DNA of 64,000 nt from Algibacter lectus (GTDB taxonomy: Bacteria > Bacteroidota > Bacteroidia > Flavobacteriales > Flavobacteriaceae), in assembly GCF_900112395.1 (NCBI RefSeq), contig NZ_FOLN01000008.1:151665-215664 (forward strand), written 5' to 3'. Position numbers and translations under genes: made by a program. Below are positions 54,826 through 63,465 of this stretch, one piece after another; positions within the stretch are counted from its first letter, which is position 1; every line of letters starts with the position of its first letter. Under the pieces are notes generated by a model that saw nothing but the letters and a program-made list of their open reading frames with translations, was not told the DNA's origin and did no database searches.

Positions 54826-56178
54826 ATGAATTTAAATAATATACATAACATCTATTTTATTGGTATTGGTGGTATTGGCATGAGTGCTATAGCGCGCTAT
54901 TTTAATGCGAATAATAAGCTTGTGGCGGGTTATGATAAAACTCAAACTGCAATTACTGATACTTTGGTAGAGTTAGGTATGCAAGTCCATTTTGATGATG
55001 ATGTAAAGCAGATTGATTCGGCTTTTTTAAATTTAGAAAACACATTGGTGGTTTATACACCAGCAGTGCCGAAAAATCATTCGGAATTAAATTATTTTAA
55101 ATCGAATAATTTCAACGTATTAAAACGTTCTGAAATTTTAGGCTTAATTACAGAAAACACAGTTTGTTTAGCCGTTGCTGGAACTCACGGAAAAACCACA
55201 ACAACAAGTATTCTTGGGCATTTAATGCATGAGTGCCATGTTGAACTTACTGCTTTTTTAGGAGGTATAAGTGAAAACTATAACTCTAATTTAATTTTAA
55301 AAGGAACAAGGGTTTCTGTTGTAGAAGCCGATGAGTTCGATCGTTCGTTTATGACCTTGTCTCCGGATTTCGCAGGGATAACATCTATGGATGCCGATCA
55401 CTTGGATATTTATGGTGATGCTTCAGAATTAAAAAAGACTTTTGAAGATTTTACAAAACGATTAAAACCCAACGGAAAACTGTTTGTTAAAAACGGATTG
55501 CCTTTAAAAGGAATTACATACGGTATTGAGGATAATTCTGATTATGCTGTTCAAAATATAAAAATAATAAATGGCGCGTATGTTTTTGATGTAAAAACAC
55601 CAACTACAGTGCTAGAAAATTTGGAGTTTAACCTACCAGGAAGACATAATTTGTCTAATGCATTATTGGCTTTGGCGATGGCTGTAGAATATGGTTGCCC
55701 GTACCAACAGCTCGCCAAAGCGTTAGCATCTTACAAAGGTGTTAAGCGTAGGTTTACTTATCAAATTAAAACGGATAGTTTGGTGTATATCGATGATTAT
55801 GCGCATCATCCAGCAGAAATTAATGCTGTGCATCAAGCGGTTCGCGAAATGTATCCAGGTAAAAGCGTGTTGGCTATTTTTCAGCCGCATCTATTCAGCA
55901 GGACTAAAGATTTTATTGACGATTTTGCTCAAAGTTTATCTCAGTTCGATGAGTTGATGCTTTTAGATATTTATCCTGCACGAGAATTACCAATGGAAGG
56001 TGTAACATCGGAATGGTTGTTGAGTAAGGTTAAAAGTGATAAAAAGCAGTTGGTGAGTAAAGCAAACCTGCTAGCTGAAATTAAAAAAAGTGAAGCTCAA
56101 GTTATTTTAACTATAGGAGCTGGAGATATTGGAGAACAAGTAAAACATATTAAAAAAGAGTTGAGTTTTGAAAGTTAA
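54826..56178 (+). CDS. murC: UDP-N-acetylmuramate--L-alanine ligase
   Basis: 450 residues. N-terminal IYFIGIGGIGMSAIARYF, P-loop AVAGTHGKTTTTSILGHLM, and the central EADEFDRSF, DADHLDIYGD and the C-terminal DDYAHHPAEI and FQPHLFSRTKDF. MurC adds the first L-Ala. It begins directly after the murG stop and overlaps ftsQ by 11 bp, so the three are translationally linked. Confidence 0.97.
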   Translation: MNLNNIHNIYFIGIGGIGMSAIARYFNANNKLVAGYDKTQTAITDTLVELGMQVHFDDDVKQIDSAFLNLENTLVVYTPAVPKNHSELNYFKSNNFNVLKRSEILGLITENTVCLAVAGTHGKTTTTSILGHLMHECHVELTAFLGGISENYNSNLILKGTRVSVVEADEFDRSFMTLSPDFAGITSMDADHLDIYGDASELKKTFEDFTKRLKPNGKLFVKNGLPLKGITYGIEDNSDYAVQNIKIINGAYVFDVKTPTTVLENLEFNLPGRHNLSNALLALAMAVEYGCPYQQLAKALASYKGVKRRFTYQIKTDSLVYIDDYAHHPAEINAVHQAVREMYPGKSVLAIFQPHLFSRTKDFIDDFAQSLSQFDELMLLDIYPARELPMEGVTSEWLLSKVKSDKKQLVSKANLLAEIKKSEAQVILTIGAGDIGEQVKHIKKELSFES

Positions 56179-56887
56179 TTGGAATTACATAAAAATGGTA
56201 GCTTTGTTCTGCTTGGTGGTTTTTCTATTTGCTTTTGCATCGGGAAGAAATAATGCTAGATTGATTACAGAGCCTGCTATAAAATTTACGGGAGAAGACA
56301 ACTTATTTGTTACTAATGAGACTGTTAGTAAGTTGTTAACACAAAATTACGGTGGTACTCAAAACGTTGCCAAAGAAACTTTAGATTTGAATAAGTTGGA
56401 AAATGTACTCAAATCGAACCCCATGATTAAGAGTGCCGAAGTGTATGTTGCAGTAAACGGAACGCTTAACGCGGAAATAAAACAAAAAACACCAATAGCA
56501 AGAGTTAGTACAAATGCGTCTTATTATATCGACGATCGAGGCTTTTATATGCCTTTATCTAGTAATTATTCGGCTAGAGTACCGCTTGTTACGGGTTATG
56601 TTGAGAAGAATAACTTAGAAAATATCTTTAAAATAGCAACAAAAATTAGAGAAGACGAGTTTTTAAAAATGAACGTTATAGAAATTCATCAAAATGCTAA
56701 TAATAAGCTGTTTTTAAAATTAAGACAGTGTAAGTTTTTAGTGCAATTGGGTGATTTAAACTTATTAGACAAAAAAATTAATAATTTGAAGGCATTTTAT
56801 CAAAAAAACATCAAAGAAAAGACGCTAGATAATTATAGCAAAGTAAATTTGCAATTCGATAACCAAGTAGTATGTACCAAAATATAA
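56168..56887 (+). CDS. ftsQ: Cell division protein FtsQ
   Basis: 239 residues from TTG 56168, overlapping murC. One membrane anchor (about 10-26: MVALFCLVVFLFAFASG), then a POTRA-like domain (about 45-110 with KSNPMIKSAEVYVAVNGTLNAEIKQKTP) and the FtsQ beta domain (YIDDRGFYMPLSSNYSARVPLVTGYV). FtsQ bridges early and late divisome proteins. Sequence identity within the family is low, but topology and position before ftsA are decisive. Confidence 0.9.
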   Translation: MKVNWNYIKMVALFCLVVFLFAFASGRNNARLITEPAIKFTGEDNLFVTNETVSKLLTQNYGGTQNVAKETLDLNKLENVLKSNPMIKSAEVYVAVNGTLNAEIKQKTPIARVSTNASYYIDDRGFYMPLSSNYSARVPLVTGYVEKNNLENIFKIATKIREDEFLKMNVIEIHQNANNKLFLKLRQCKFLVQLGDLNLLDKKINNLKAFYQKNIKEKTLDNYSKVNLQFDNQVVCTKI

Positions 56888-56890
56888 GCC

Positions 56891-58225
56891 ATGGAGCATA
56901 ACATATCAGTAGGATTAGATATAGGAACCACAAAAATTGTGGCTATGATTGGTCGTAAAAATGAATACGGCAAACTTGAAATTTTAGGCATAGGTAAGTC
57001 TAAAAGTTTAGGCGTGCACCGTGGTGTAGTAAATAATATTACACAAACCATTCAATCTATTCAGCAAGCAGTTCAAGAAGCAGAAGCGGCTGCCGAATTA
57101 AAAATTGACGGTGTAACGGTTGGTATTGCAGGACAGCATATCCGTAGCCTACAACATAGTGATTATATAACCAGACCACACTCAGATCGTGTTATTGACG
57201 ATGAGGATATAGATCGTTTAATAAACCAAGTGCATAAGTTAGTTATGTTACCTGGTGAAGAAATTATCCATGTCTTGCCTCAAGAATATAAGGTAGATGG
57301 TCAGGCCGAAATAAAAGAGCCTATCGGGATGTACGGTGGTCGTTTGGAAGCTAATTTCCATGTAGTTGTTGGGCAGGTATCATCTATTCGTAATGTTGGT
57401 CGTTGTATACAAAGTGCCGATTTAAATTTAGAAGGTATCACTTTAGAACCTTTAGCTTCAGCTAATGCCGTTTTAAGTCAAGAAGAAAAAGAAGCTGGTG
57501 TTGCTTTAATTGATATAGGTGGTGGTACAACCGATTTAGCTATTTTTAGAGATGGTATTATTCGCCATACCGCAGTTATTCCTTTTGGAGGAAATGTTAT
57601 TACTGAAGATATAAAAGAAGGTTGTTCAATTATTGAAAAACAAGCCGAATTATTAAAAATAAAGTTTGGTTCAGCATGGCCAGGCGAGAATAAGGATAAC
57701 GAAATTGTATCTATTCCTGGTTTACGCGGTCGTGAACCAAAGGAAATTACATTAAAAAATCTCTCAAAAATTATTCACGCTCGTGTTGTCGAAATTATAG
57801 AGCAGGTTTATGTCGAAATTAAAAATTACGGTCACGAAGAGCAAAAGAAAAATCTAATTGCAGGTATTGTGTTAACAGGAGGAGGAAGCCAGTTAAAACA
57901 CTTAAAGCAGTTGGTAGAGTATATTACAGGTATGGATACACGTATAGGGTATCCTAACGAGCATTTAGCAGGCGATAGTAATGAAGATGTTACTAGTCCG
58001 CTTTTTGCAACAGCAGTAGGCTTGGTTTTAGATGGCTTAAAGCGTCAAGAACGTAAAAAAATAGAACAGCAGGTAGAAGAAGAAGCTGTCGTTGAAGAGG
58101 AAGAAGTAGAACATCCTACCGAAGACGTAGAAGAAGAAATTAAAGCAGAACCGGTTAGAGAAAGACGTTCTTTTCTTGATAAATTAACCGATCGCGTTAA
58201 AGATTTTCTAGATAACGCAGAGTAA
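56891..58225 (+). CDS. ftsA: Cell division protein FtsA
   Basis: 444 residues of actin fold. Phosphate-1 motif GLDIGTTKIVAMIG, phosphate-2 IDIGGGTTDLAIF and adenosine motif VLTGGGSQLKHL. An acidic spacer (about 385-420: EEEAVVEEEEVEHPTEDVEEE) leads to the C-terminal amphipathic helix RRSFLDKLTDRVKDFLDN, the usual membrane-targeting tail. FtsA tethers FtsZ to the membrane. It starts 3 bp after ftsQ. Confidence 0.96.
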   Translation: MEHNISVGLDIGTTKIVAMIGRKNEYGKLEILGIGKSKSLGVHRGVVNNITQTIQSIQQAVQEAEAAAELKIDGVTVGIAGQHIRSLQHSDYITRPHSDRVIDDEDIDRLINQVHKLVMLPGEEIIHVLPQEYKVDGQAEIKEPIGMYGGRLEANFHVVVGQVSSIRNVGRCIQSADLNLEGITLEPLASANAVLSQEEKEAGVALIDIGGGTTDLAIFRDGIIRHTAVIPFGGNVITEDIKEGCSIIEKQAELLKIKFGSAWPGENKDNEIVSIPGLRGREPKEITLKNLSKIIHARVVEIIEQVYVEIKNYGHEEQKKNLIAGIVLTGGGSQLKHLKQLVEYITGMDTRIGYPNEHLAGDSNEDVTSPLFATAVGLVLDGLKRQERKKIEQQVEEEAVVEEEEVEHPTEDVEEEIKAEPVRERRSFLDKLTDRVKDFLDNAE

Positions 58226-58291
58226 AAGTATAGATTAAGAAATCCATTGAATAAAAAATATTTAGTACAAAACCCCAGTAAAACAGAGTTT

Positions 58292-60304
58292 ATGAGCAGC
58301 AACAAAGAATTCGAAAACATCGCATTTGATTTACCTAAAAATCAATCAAATGTTATTAAAGTTATTGGCGTTGGTGGTGGCGGTAGTAACGCTATCAATC
58401 ACATGTTTCAACAAGGTATAAAAGGTGTCGATTTTTACGTATGTAATACCGATGCACAAGCCTTGCAAAACAGTGGTGTGCCAAACAAAATACAATTAGG
58501 TCTAAACTTAACCGAAGGTCTTGGTGCAGGAGCAAATCCTGATATCGGAGAGCAATCGGCAGTAGAAAGTTTTGAAGACATCTCTCAAATGTTAGATTCT
58601 AATACTAAAATGGTATTCATAACAGCCGGAATGGGTGGTGGTACAGGTACTGGTGCAGCACCTATTATTGCTAAAATGGCTAAAGATATGGATATTTTAA
58701 CTGTTGGTATAGTTACAATGCCATTTCAGTTTGAAGGAAAAATGCGTATCGAGCAATCTCAAAAAGGTATTGAGAAATTGCGTGGTATGGTTGATTCATT
58801 AATTGTAATTAACAACAATAAACTTCGTGAAGTTTACGGAAATCTTGGTTTTAAAGCAGGGTTCTCGAAAGCAGATGAAGTGTTATCTACCGCTGCTCGT
58901 GGTATAGCCGAAGTTATTACACACCACTATACACAAAACATCGATTTACGTGATGCTAAAACCGTATTAAGTAATAGTGGAACAGCTATTATGGGGTCTG
59001 CATTAGCGTCGGGTCAAAACCGTGCGCAAGATGCTATTCGCAAGGCTTTAGATTCACCATTATTAAACGATAATAAAATTACAGGAGCTAAAAATGTACT
59101 GCTTTTAATTGTTTCTGGTGTACAAGAAATTACTATTGATGAAATAGGTGAGATTAACGATCATATCCAAAATGAAGCTGGCCATGGTGCTAACATCATT
59201 ATGGGGGTTGGTGAAGATGAATCTTTAGACGAATCTATTGCTGTAACTATTATAGCAACGGGTTTTAATATTGAACAACAAGACGAAATTTCTAATACTG
59301 AAACTAAAAAAGTAATTCATTCTTTAAGTGAAGAGAAAGAAGTAGAAGCTAAAGCGGTTAAAGAAGAAGTTGCGCCTGAAGTGATTGCTCCACCAGTTGT
59401 AGTAGAGAAAAAAGAAGAGCCTAAAGTTGTAAAACATACGTTGGATTTAGATGAAGAGGAGGAATTCACTTTTTTGGAAAAAAGCGTGATAAGAAAGGAT
59501 AAATTATCATCGCCGCCACAAAATATTAATTTAATTCCTACCTCAGAAATTTTAAAAAACATGAATGTTGTTTATGATGAAGTTCGTGTTAATGTTGAAG
59601 ATGAAGACGATTTCATTATAAATTCTGTTAACAATCAAGATGAAGACTACAACGAGATTGAAGTATTAGCAGACGAATTTGAAGAAGAAAAACAAATTAC
59701 TTTAACCTTCGATTTACCAATTAGTAACGAGACTAAAAAGGAACCGAAAAAGGAAGAAGTTGTAGAGAAAAAAGTAACGTTTAGTTTAGACGATGATGAT
59801 ATTAAAGACATCGCTGTTAACGATCACGTAGAAGTATCTGCTGCAAAGCCAAATGAAAATGGTGATATTAGATATACGTTAGATGATTTTTCTGAGGTAG
59901 AATCTTCATCTAACAAAAAACAAACTTCAAGTCAGGAGATTGTAGAAGAAATAGAAGAAGATATCGTTTTCGAAAGAAAAGTGGTTCAAAAAGAAGAAGT
60001 TGTTAAGCATAGCCTTCCCGACGAAGAAGAGGATATTGACCCGATGAATACGCCAATTTCAGAATTACTGAAAGAACGTGCGGCTGAACGTCGTCGTAAA
60101 ATGAAGGACTTCAACTATAAATTCAATAATGCAAAAATTGACGACATAGAAAAAGTGCCTGCTTACAAACGTCAAGGTGTAAATTTAGAAGATTCTAAAC
60201 ATTCATCTGATAACGATTTTTCAAGAACAAGTATTGGTTTAGATGATAATGATGATTTACAAGTAAGAAGAAATAACTCGTTTCTTCACGATAATGTAGA
60301 TTAG
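58292..60304 (+). CDS. ftsZ: Cell division protein FtsZ with a long acidic C-terminal extension
   Basis: 670 residues from ATG 58292 ([20 protein letters not shown]); an in-frame TTG at 58247 adds 15 residues unlike FtsZ. The tubulin-type GTPase domain (about 20-325) has [12 protein letters not shown], the GTP loop [17 protein letters not shown] and [14 protein letters not shown]. After it come some 330 residues rich in Glu, Lys and Val with no fold (for example [19 protein letters not shown]), against about 50 in E. coli. The very end, [10 protein letters not shown], matches the usual FtsA-binding C-terminal peptide. A terminator follows. Confidence 0.97.
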   Translation: MSSNKEFENIAFDLPKNQSNVIKVIGVGGGGSNAINHMFQQGIKGVDFYVCNTDAQALQNSGVPNKIQLGLNLTEGLGAGANPDIGEQSAVESFEDISQMLDSNTKMVFITAGMGGGTGTGAAPIIAKMAKDMDILTVGIVTMPFQFEGKMRIEQSQKGIEKLRGMVDSLIVINNNKLREVYGNLGFKAGFSKADEVLSTAARGIAEVITHHYTQNIDLRDAKTVLSNSGTAIMGSALASGQNRAQDAIRKALDSPLLNDNKITGAKNVLLLIVSGVQEITIDEIGEINDHIQNEAGHGANIIMGVGEDESLDESIAVTIIATGFNIEQQDEISNTETKKVIHSLSEEKEVEAKAVKEEVAPEVIAPPVVVEKKEEPKVVKHTLDLDEEEEFTFLEKSVIRKDKLSSPPQNINLIPTSEILKNMNVVYDEVRVNVEDEDDFIINSVNNQDEDYNEIEVLADEFEEEKQITLTFDLPISNETKKEPKKEEVVEKKVTFSLDDDDIKDIAVNDHVEVSAAKPNENGDIRYTLDDFSEVESSSNKKQTSSQEIVEEIEEDIVFERKVVQKEEVVKHSLPDEEEDIDPMNTPISELLKERAAERRRKMKDFNYKFNNAKIDDIEKVPAYKRQGVNLEDSKHSSDNDFSRTSIGLDDNDDLQVRRNNSFLHDNVD

Positions 60305-60335
60305 TGCATATCACTAAACTTAACTAAATTATAAG

Positions 60336-60368
60336 CCCGGAAAGTTAACCATACTTTTCGGGTTTTTT
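60336..60368 (+). terminator. Rho-independent terminator of the division and cell-wall operon
   Basis: CCCGGAAAG (60336-60344) and CTTTTCGGG (60354-60362) pair with one wobble around a 9-nt loop, followed by six T. Confidence 0.88.
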
Positions 60369-60438
60369 ATTGTGCTTATTATAGGGTTTACTATTAAAAC
60401 TAATCGGGATTCGGGTATTTTAATACTAAGTTTTTTTT

Positions 60439-60446
60439 ATCTTCGC
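60439..60446 (+). promoter_or_regulatory. Putative -7 element of the YqeY-type gene
   Basis: TATCTTCG differs from TAnnTTTG at one position. No clear -33 element. It lies 21 bp before the start codon. Confidence 0.4.
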
Positions 60447-60466
60447 ATATTAAATAAATTGAAAAA

Positions 60467-60916
60467 ATGGCTCTACAACAAGACATAATGACGGCGCTTA
60501 AAACCGCAATGAAATCAAAAGATCAAACTGCTCTTACAGCTTTACGCGCTGTTAAATCGGCTATTTTATTAGCTCAGACAGAAAGTGGTGCAAAAGAAGA
60601 GTTAACGGAAGATCAAGAGCTTAAAATACTTCAGAAGCAAGTAAAACAGCGTCGTGATAGTGCTGCTATTTATTTAGAACAAGGTAGAGAAGATTTAGCT
60701 GCTCCAGAATTAGCAGAAGCAGAGGTTATTTCTCAGTTTTTACCAGAAGCATTATCTGATGAGGAAATTGAAAAAGTAGTTGTTGCAACTATTGAAAAAG
60801 TAGGAGCGCAAGGTATGAAAGATATGGGTAAGGTTATGGGTATGGTAAGTAGTGAACTTGCTGGGAAAGCAGATGGTAAAACCATTTCTAATATAGTAAA
60901 AGCAAAATTGTCTTAA
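60467..60916 (+). CDS. GatB/YqeY domain protein
   Basis: 149 residues, the usual YqeY size. It begins MALQQDIMTALKTAMKSKDQTALTALRAVKSAI and ends with GMVSSELAGKADGKTISNIVKAKL, matching the family fused to GatB in tRNA-dependent amidation. A stand-alone YqeY may help charge tRNA, but this is not established. A TATCTTCG string at 60439-60446 may be its -7 element. The gene ends 36 bp before the tRNA-Arg gene and is the last core gene in the window. Confidence 0.92.
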   Translation: MALQQDIMTALKTAMKSKDQTALTALRAVKSAILLAQTESGAKEELTEDQELKILQKQVKQRRDSAAIYLEQGREDLAAPELAEAEVISQFLPEALSDEEIEKVVVATIEKVGAQGMKDMGKVMGMVSSELAGKADGKTISNIVKAKLS

Positions 60917-60952
60917 AAAAATATAAAAATTTTTTCGCTTGCGCGGAAATAA

Positions 60953-61026
60953 GGCTGCGTAGTTCAACTGGATAGAATATCAGATTTCGGCTCTGAGGGT
61001 TGGGGGTTCGAATCCCTTCGCGGTCA
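60953..61026 (+). tRNA. tRNA-Arg (anticodon UCG)
   Basis: A full cloverleaf folds by eye. Acceptor GGCTGCG pairs with CGCGGTC with G-T pairs, the D stem GTTC with GAAT, the anticodon stem TCAGA with TCTGA around loop TTTCGGC (anticodon TCG), and the T loop is TTCGAAT. The discriminator is A at 61026 and CCA is not encoded. The loop and stem pattern fit tRNA-Arg reading CGA. The gene marks the border between core genes and the accessory DNA to its right. Confidence 0.93.
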
Positions 61027-61031
61027 CGAAT

Positions 61032-61074
61032 AAAAACCGTTAGTTAATTGTTATGCAGTTAGTTAGCGGTTTTT
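61032..61074 (+). terminator. Hairpin terminator after tRNA-Arg
   Basis: AAAAACCGTTA (61032-61042) and TAGCGGTTTTT (61064-61074) pair over 11 positions, one of them G-T, ending in a T-run. The loop is 21 nt. Confidence 0.7.
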
Positions 61075-61097
61075 GCTGTTAATGGTTATAGTGAATT

Positions 61098-61117
61098 GGT
61101 ACGATAAATGGTACGAT
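61098..61117. repeat. Direct repeat GGTACGAT, two copies, near the tRNA end
   Basis: GGTACGAT at 61098-61105 and 61110-61117, 12-bp period, in a gene-free stretch 72 bp after the tRNA. Such short repeats beside an attachment site can be recombinase arm sites, but this is a guess from position. Confidence 0.45.
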
Positions 61118-61197
61118 TATGTTAACCAGTTGCATTAAGTATCTTTTTAAAATAGAATTGTTAATATCTTTTTTTATAGTACCGTTATCATTTGCCG

Positions 61198-61425
61198 CTA
61201 AAAGTTTTTTGTATACTTATCTAGTAGATAGCCAGTTTTAAAACTGTTTATTTCTGTGATCTTGTTTAGGCTAGAATTATAAACAACCTCAACAAAAAAT
61301 AAATCAATTGCGTAAAGATTGCATTTTTCCGATTCTGTGATATGATTATTTAAAAATGCACCGTTTTGGTTTACGGCTTCCATACGATCGTTTAAATCAA
61401 GTATATTAAATTCGTATAGGGTCAT
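61198..61425 (-). CDS. Small hypothetical protein of the accessory region
   Basis: 75 residues, MTLYEFNILDLNDRMEAVNQ at the start. The pattern CNLYAIDLFFVEVVYN followed by KITEINSFKTGYLLDKY looks like a compact alpha/beta domain; proteins of this kind occur in flavobacterial mobile elements, from memory. Its start overlaps the stop of the small membrane protein gene before it by ATGA, so translation is coupled. No function can be assigned. Confidence 0.72.
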   Translation of the reverse strand: MTLYEFNILDLNDRMEAVNQNGAFLNNHITESEKCNLYAIDLFFVEVVYNSSLNKITEINSFKTGYLLDKYTKNF

Positions 61426-61568
61426 TTTAAAAACATCTTTATTAACTCATAAGCGCCAACACAAACCCCAAATATTAGCATAATAACTAAGCCGTATTTC
61501 ATCCTTTGTATAGCCCACCAATTAGGATCATATTGTTTAAACTCTTTTTTCTTTTTTTCGCCAAGCAT
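61422..61568 (-). CDS. Small single-helix membrane protein
   Basis: 48 residues from ATG 61568 to TGA 61422-61424. A charged N-terminus (MLGEKKKKEFKQYDPNWW) is followed by a hydrophobic helix (YGLVIMLIFGVCVGAYELI). Its stop overlaps the start of the 75-residue gene downstream by 4 bp (ATGA), which supports both as real. No family is recognised. Confidence 0.62.
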   Translation of the reverse strand: MLGEKKKKEFKQYDPNWWAIQRMKYGLVIMLIFGVCVGAYELIKMFLK

Positions 61569-62091
61569 AGATTAAAGATAAGAATATTTTTTTTATTTAG
61601 TTTATAGCGTTGTTTGCTGTTCCTGCTGTTGTGGCTATAATATACGAATACATATATAAAAGGGTCTTAAATGCTTTGTTTGTGTGGCAATGATTATACA
61701 TAATTATAAGATCTAAACGCTTTATATATTGGCTGGTGTGGTGGTGGTGCTTTGCTTATGGCTAATGGTTAATACTTCTTAGTAGATTGGTTTAAGTGTA
61801 ACTACTTGATAACGTGATGGTTAAAAAGGTACTTAGAAAAGTACTCAATATTCCGCAATGTGTTTTGCTGCTGCATTTTATATACAGTCCGCATATATTT
61901 CAACCTTGTTACATCTGATGTTATTTGTAATGATTATTAATAAGATTTGTTGTTAAGAATAGCTATAAATAAAGGGTTAATGGTAGGTTGTGTTAAGATG
62001 TAACACCTTTGAATTTGTTACAAAATAAAAAAAGACTTGCTATAAAATAAATATATAACAAGCCTTTAATAGACAAACAGAAAACAAATTT
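61569..62091. other. 523-bp gap in the accessory region
   Basis: No convincing gene. A 30-residue minus frame (61802-61894, MRTVYKMQQQNTLRNIEYFS) is too short to support alone. TGTTACA/TGTAACA strings occur near 61910, 61999 and 62017, as they do in the gap around 63300. The terminator at 62024-62067 is inside it. A TATCTTTA on the minus strand (61573-61580) could serve the two-gene unit below. Confidence 0.55.
62024..62067 (-). terminator. Strong rho-independent terminator of the small-gene operon
   Basis: On the minus strand AAAGGCTTGTTATA (from 62067) pairs with TATAGCAAGTCTTT over 14 positions, two of them G-T, around a 9-nt loop, followed by a T-run. Confidence 0.85.
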
Positions 62092-62235
62092 TTAATCCCG
62101 ATACATTAACACTAGCAAACCAGCATCATAAACAAACGGGCTACTGTTAATTTTAAAACCATCGAGAGCCATTTTGTTTATTTTACTCTCTAGATCTTCG
62201 GGCTCATAAGCTTTAATTACTTTGTATTGTATCAT
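62092..62235 (-). CDS. Small protein resembling DUF1737/DUF4177-type domains
   Basis: 47 residues: MIQYKVIKAYEPEDLESKIN, then KMALDGFKIN, ending in AGLLVLMYRD. The arrangement of a beta strand, a helix with LESKINKMALDGF and a final strand with YDAGLLVLMY fits the short DUF1737/DUF4177-like fold, but this is inference. Its start overlaps the stop of the preceding 47-residue gene by ATGA. A strong terminator lies 25 bp downstream, closing the operon. Confidence 0.65.
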   Translation of the reverse strand: MIQYKVIKAYEPEDLESKINKMALDGFKINSSPFVYDAGLLVLMYRD

Positions 62236-62375
62236 GATTTTATTATTTTAATTTCAAATAAACCGTTTTGATTTTTTACGACGTTACCAACTGGTAAAAA
62301 ACCAAATTCAGCATTTTTAACCATCTGTACTTCTAATTCAGCGCGTGTACGTTCTTTTAATGTTATCTCTTGCAT
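62232..62375 (-). CDS. Small hypothetical protein, middle gene of a coupled operon
   Basis: 47 residues, MQEITLKERTRAELEVQMVK followed by NAEFGFLPVGNVVKNQNGLFEIKIIKS. The start codon directly abuts the stop of the 224-residue gene (62376), and its own stop overlaps the next gene by 4 bp. This chain of junctions supports coding. No known domain. Confidence 0.62.
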   Translation of the reverse strand: MQEITLKERTRAELEVQMVKNAEFGFLPVGNVVKNQNGLFEIKIIKS

Positions 62376-63050
62376 CTACTTAATATTTAAAATTTGTTCA
62401 TTATCGAAAGTTATTTTATAATCACTGCTTAGGCTCTTAACAATTGATCCAGTCATTTTTAAAGTATCATTTATATTAGTTTTGCGCTTCTTAGCAATTT
62501 TTACTATTTCTTTGACCTCTTCAATTTGCGTGGCTTGATTTTCGTTAGTTAAGTACAGTTTAAACAGCTCAGGATTAACAGTTACCTTATAGCTATCTTT
62601 TGAGATTTTCAAAAAGTCATCTAAATTGTAAACCTTTTTGGTGGGTGCTTCTTTTAGCTTCTCTACTAAACCAGGATTTAAGCGGCCAGCTCTACCTTCA
62701 ATACCTTGCCAATAATCGTGGTTGTGAGTGTAAAAAGGATACTTAATATCTAGTAGCTTTTTGTAACGTGTTTCCATGTCTGCTAGTTTATCTGCATTAA
62801 TGCCGCATAACTTTAAATATTCGTTATGATCTGCATCGGGGATAAATTTGTTTTTTTGGCTTTCGTGATAATTGGTAAAATGTTTAACAAATTCACCGTT
62901 TTGAAGATCGCTTAATTTTAAATTATGCTTTACTTTTTGTTTTGAAAGTTCATTTTTTGCTGCTTCCAGTATTTCCGGAACTAATTGTATATTTTTAATG
63001 AATCGTTGTTCATATTCTTGATCGTGTTGTAATAATTCTTTATTTCTCAT
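62376..63050 (-). CDS. Hypothetical protein, first gene of a mobile-element operon
   Basis: 224 residues from ATG 63050 (MRNKELLQHDQEYEQRFIKN). The frame remains open to an ATG at 63161, which would add 37 low-complexity residues. The protein is highly charged and helix-rich (for example ILEAAKNELSKQKVKHNLKL) with a central aromatic segment YPFYTHNHDYWQGIEGRAGR and no recognised motif. Its stop touches the start of the next gene. The surroundings suggest a mobile-element gene. Confidence 0.6.
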   Translation of the reverse strand: MRNKELLQHDQEYEQRFIKNIQLVPEILEAAKNELSKQKVKHNLKLSDLQNGEFVKHFTNYHESQKNKFIPDADHNEYLKLCGINADKLADMETRYKKLLDIKYPFYTHNHDYWQGIEGRAGRLNPGLVEKLKEAPTKKVYNLDDFLKISKDSYKVTVNPELFKLYLTNENQATQIEEVKEIVKIAKKRKTNINDTLKMTGSIVKSLSSDYKITFDNEQILNIK

Positions 63051-63240
63051 TGTTATATTTTGCCTTAGATAAGGGCTTTCATTTTTGCCGCTCTTATTTT
63101 TTATACGGCTGTTATGTTTTAATATGTTATTCGTATTGTGGGGATTAGTGGCAAATATCAAGGCGGGCGTGTATAGTGCATTTTATTTATTGAAATTTGT
63201 AAATAGTTAGGAGTTTGTTAATTATTCAGACTAAAGGTGT

Positions 63241-63439
63241 AGCGTGATACACTTATGTAACTTATTAACTAATTGATTTATAAATACTTAAACACATGTT
63301 ACACTGCTACACCCTATTTCAAACCCTTGTATTTTTTATACCCTATACCTATATACTATATATTATAATAATAAGTGTAACAGTGTAACAAGGCTAGTAA
63401 TAGCAAGGGATTGAACGTTTTTTTAGGGTGTATCACGCT
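63241..63439. repeat. Nested inverted repeats around an AT-rich core
   Basis: Outer arms of 12 bp (63241-63252 and 63428-63439) and inner arms of 10 bp (63297-63306 and 63381-63390) are perfect complements, with AT-rich DNA between the inner arms. Confidence 0.85.
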
Positions 63440-63465
63440 TGTATCAATGCGTAACGCTTGTATCA
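63435..63465. repeat. Direct repeat ACGCTTGTATCA, two copies
   Basis: Copies at 63435-63446 and 63454-63465, 19-bp period. The first overlaps the right outer arm of the inverted repeat, and the second ends against the stop codon of the gene to the right. Iteron-like. Confidence 0.75.

Larger units (their letters stand above)
63051..63465. other. Repeat-rich intergenic region of the accessory element
   Basis: No gene. It holds nested perfect inverted repeats: AGCGTGATACAC (63241-63252) with GTGTATCACGCT (63428-63439), and inside them TGTTACACTG (63297-63306) with CAGTGTAACA (63381-63390). Between the inner arms is a very AT-rich tract (about 63330-63375). A 12-bp direct repeat ACGCTTGTATCA stands at 63435-63446 and 63454-63465. 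This layout suggests a replication origin or the control region of the divergent or flanking genes. Confidence 0.75.

Noticed and set aside
61027..61197. Search for an integrase gene directly after the tRNA
   Set aside because: No reading frame with tyrosine recombinase motifs (R..HxxR..Y) was found between the tRNA and the first small gene.
61802..61894. 30-codon minus-strand frame (MRTVYKMQQQN)
   Set aside because: Too short, with no coupled neighbour or conserved motif visible; mentioned only in the gap description.
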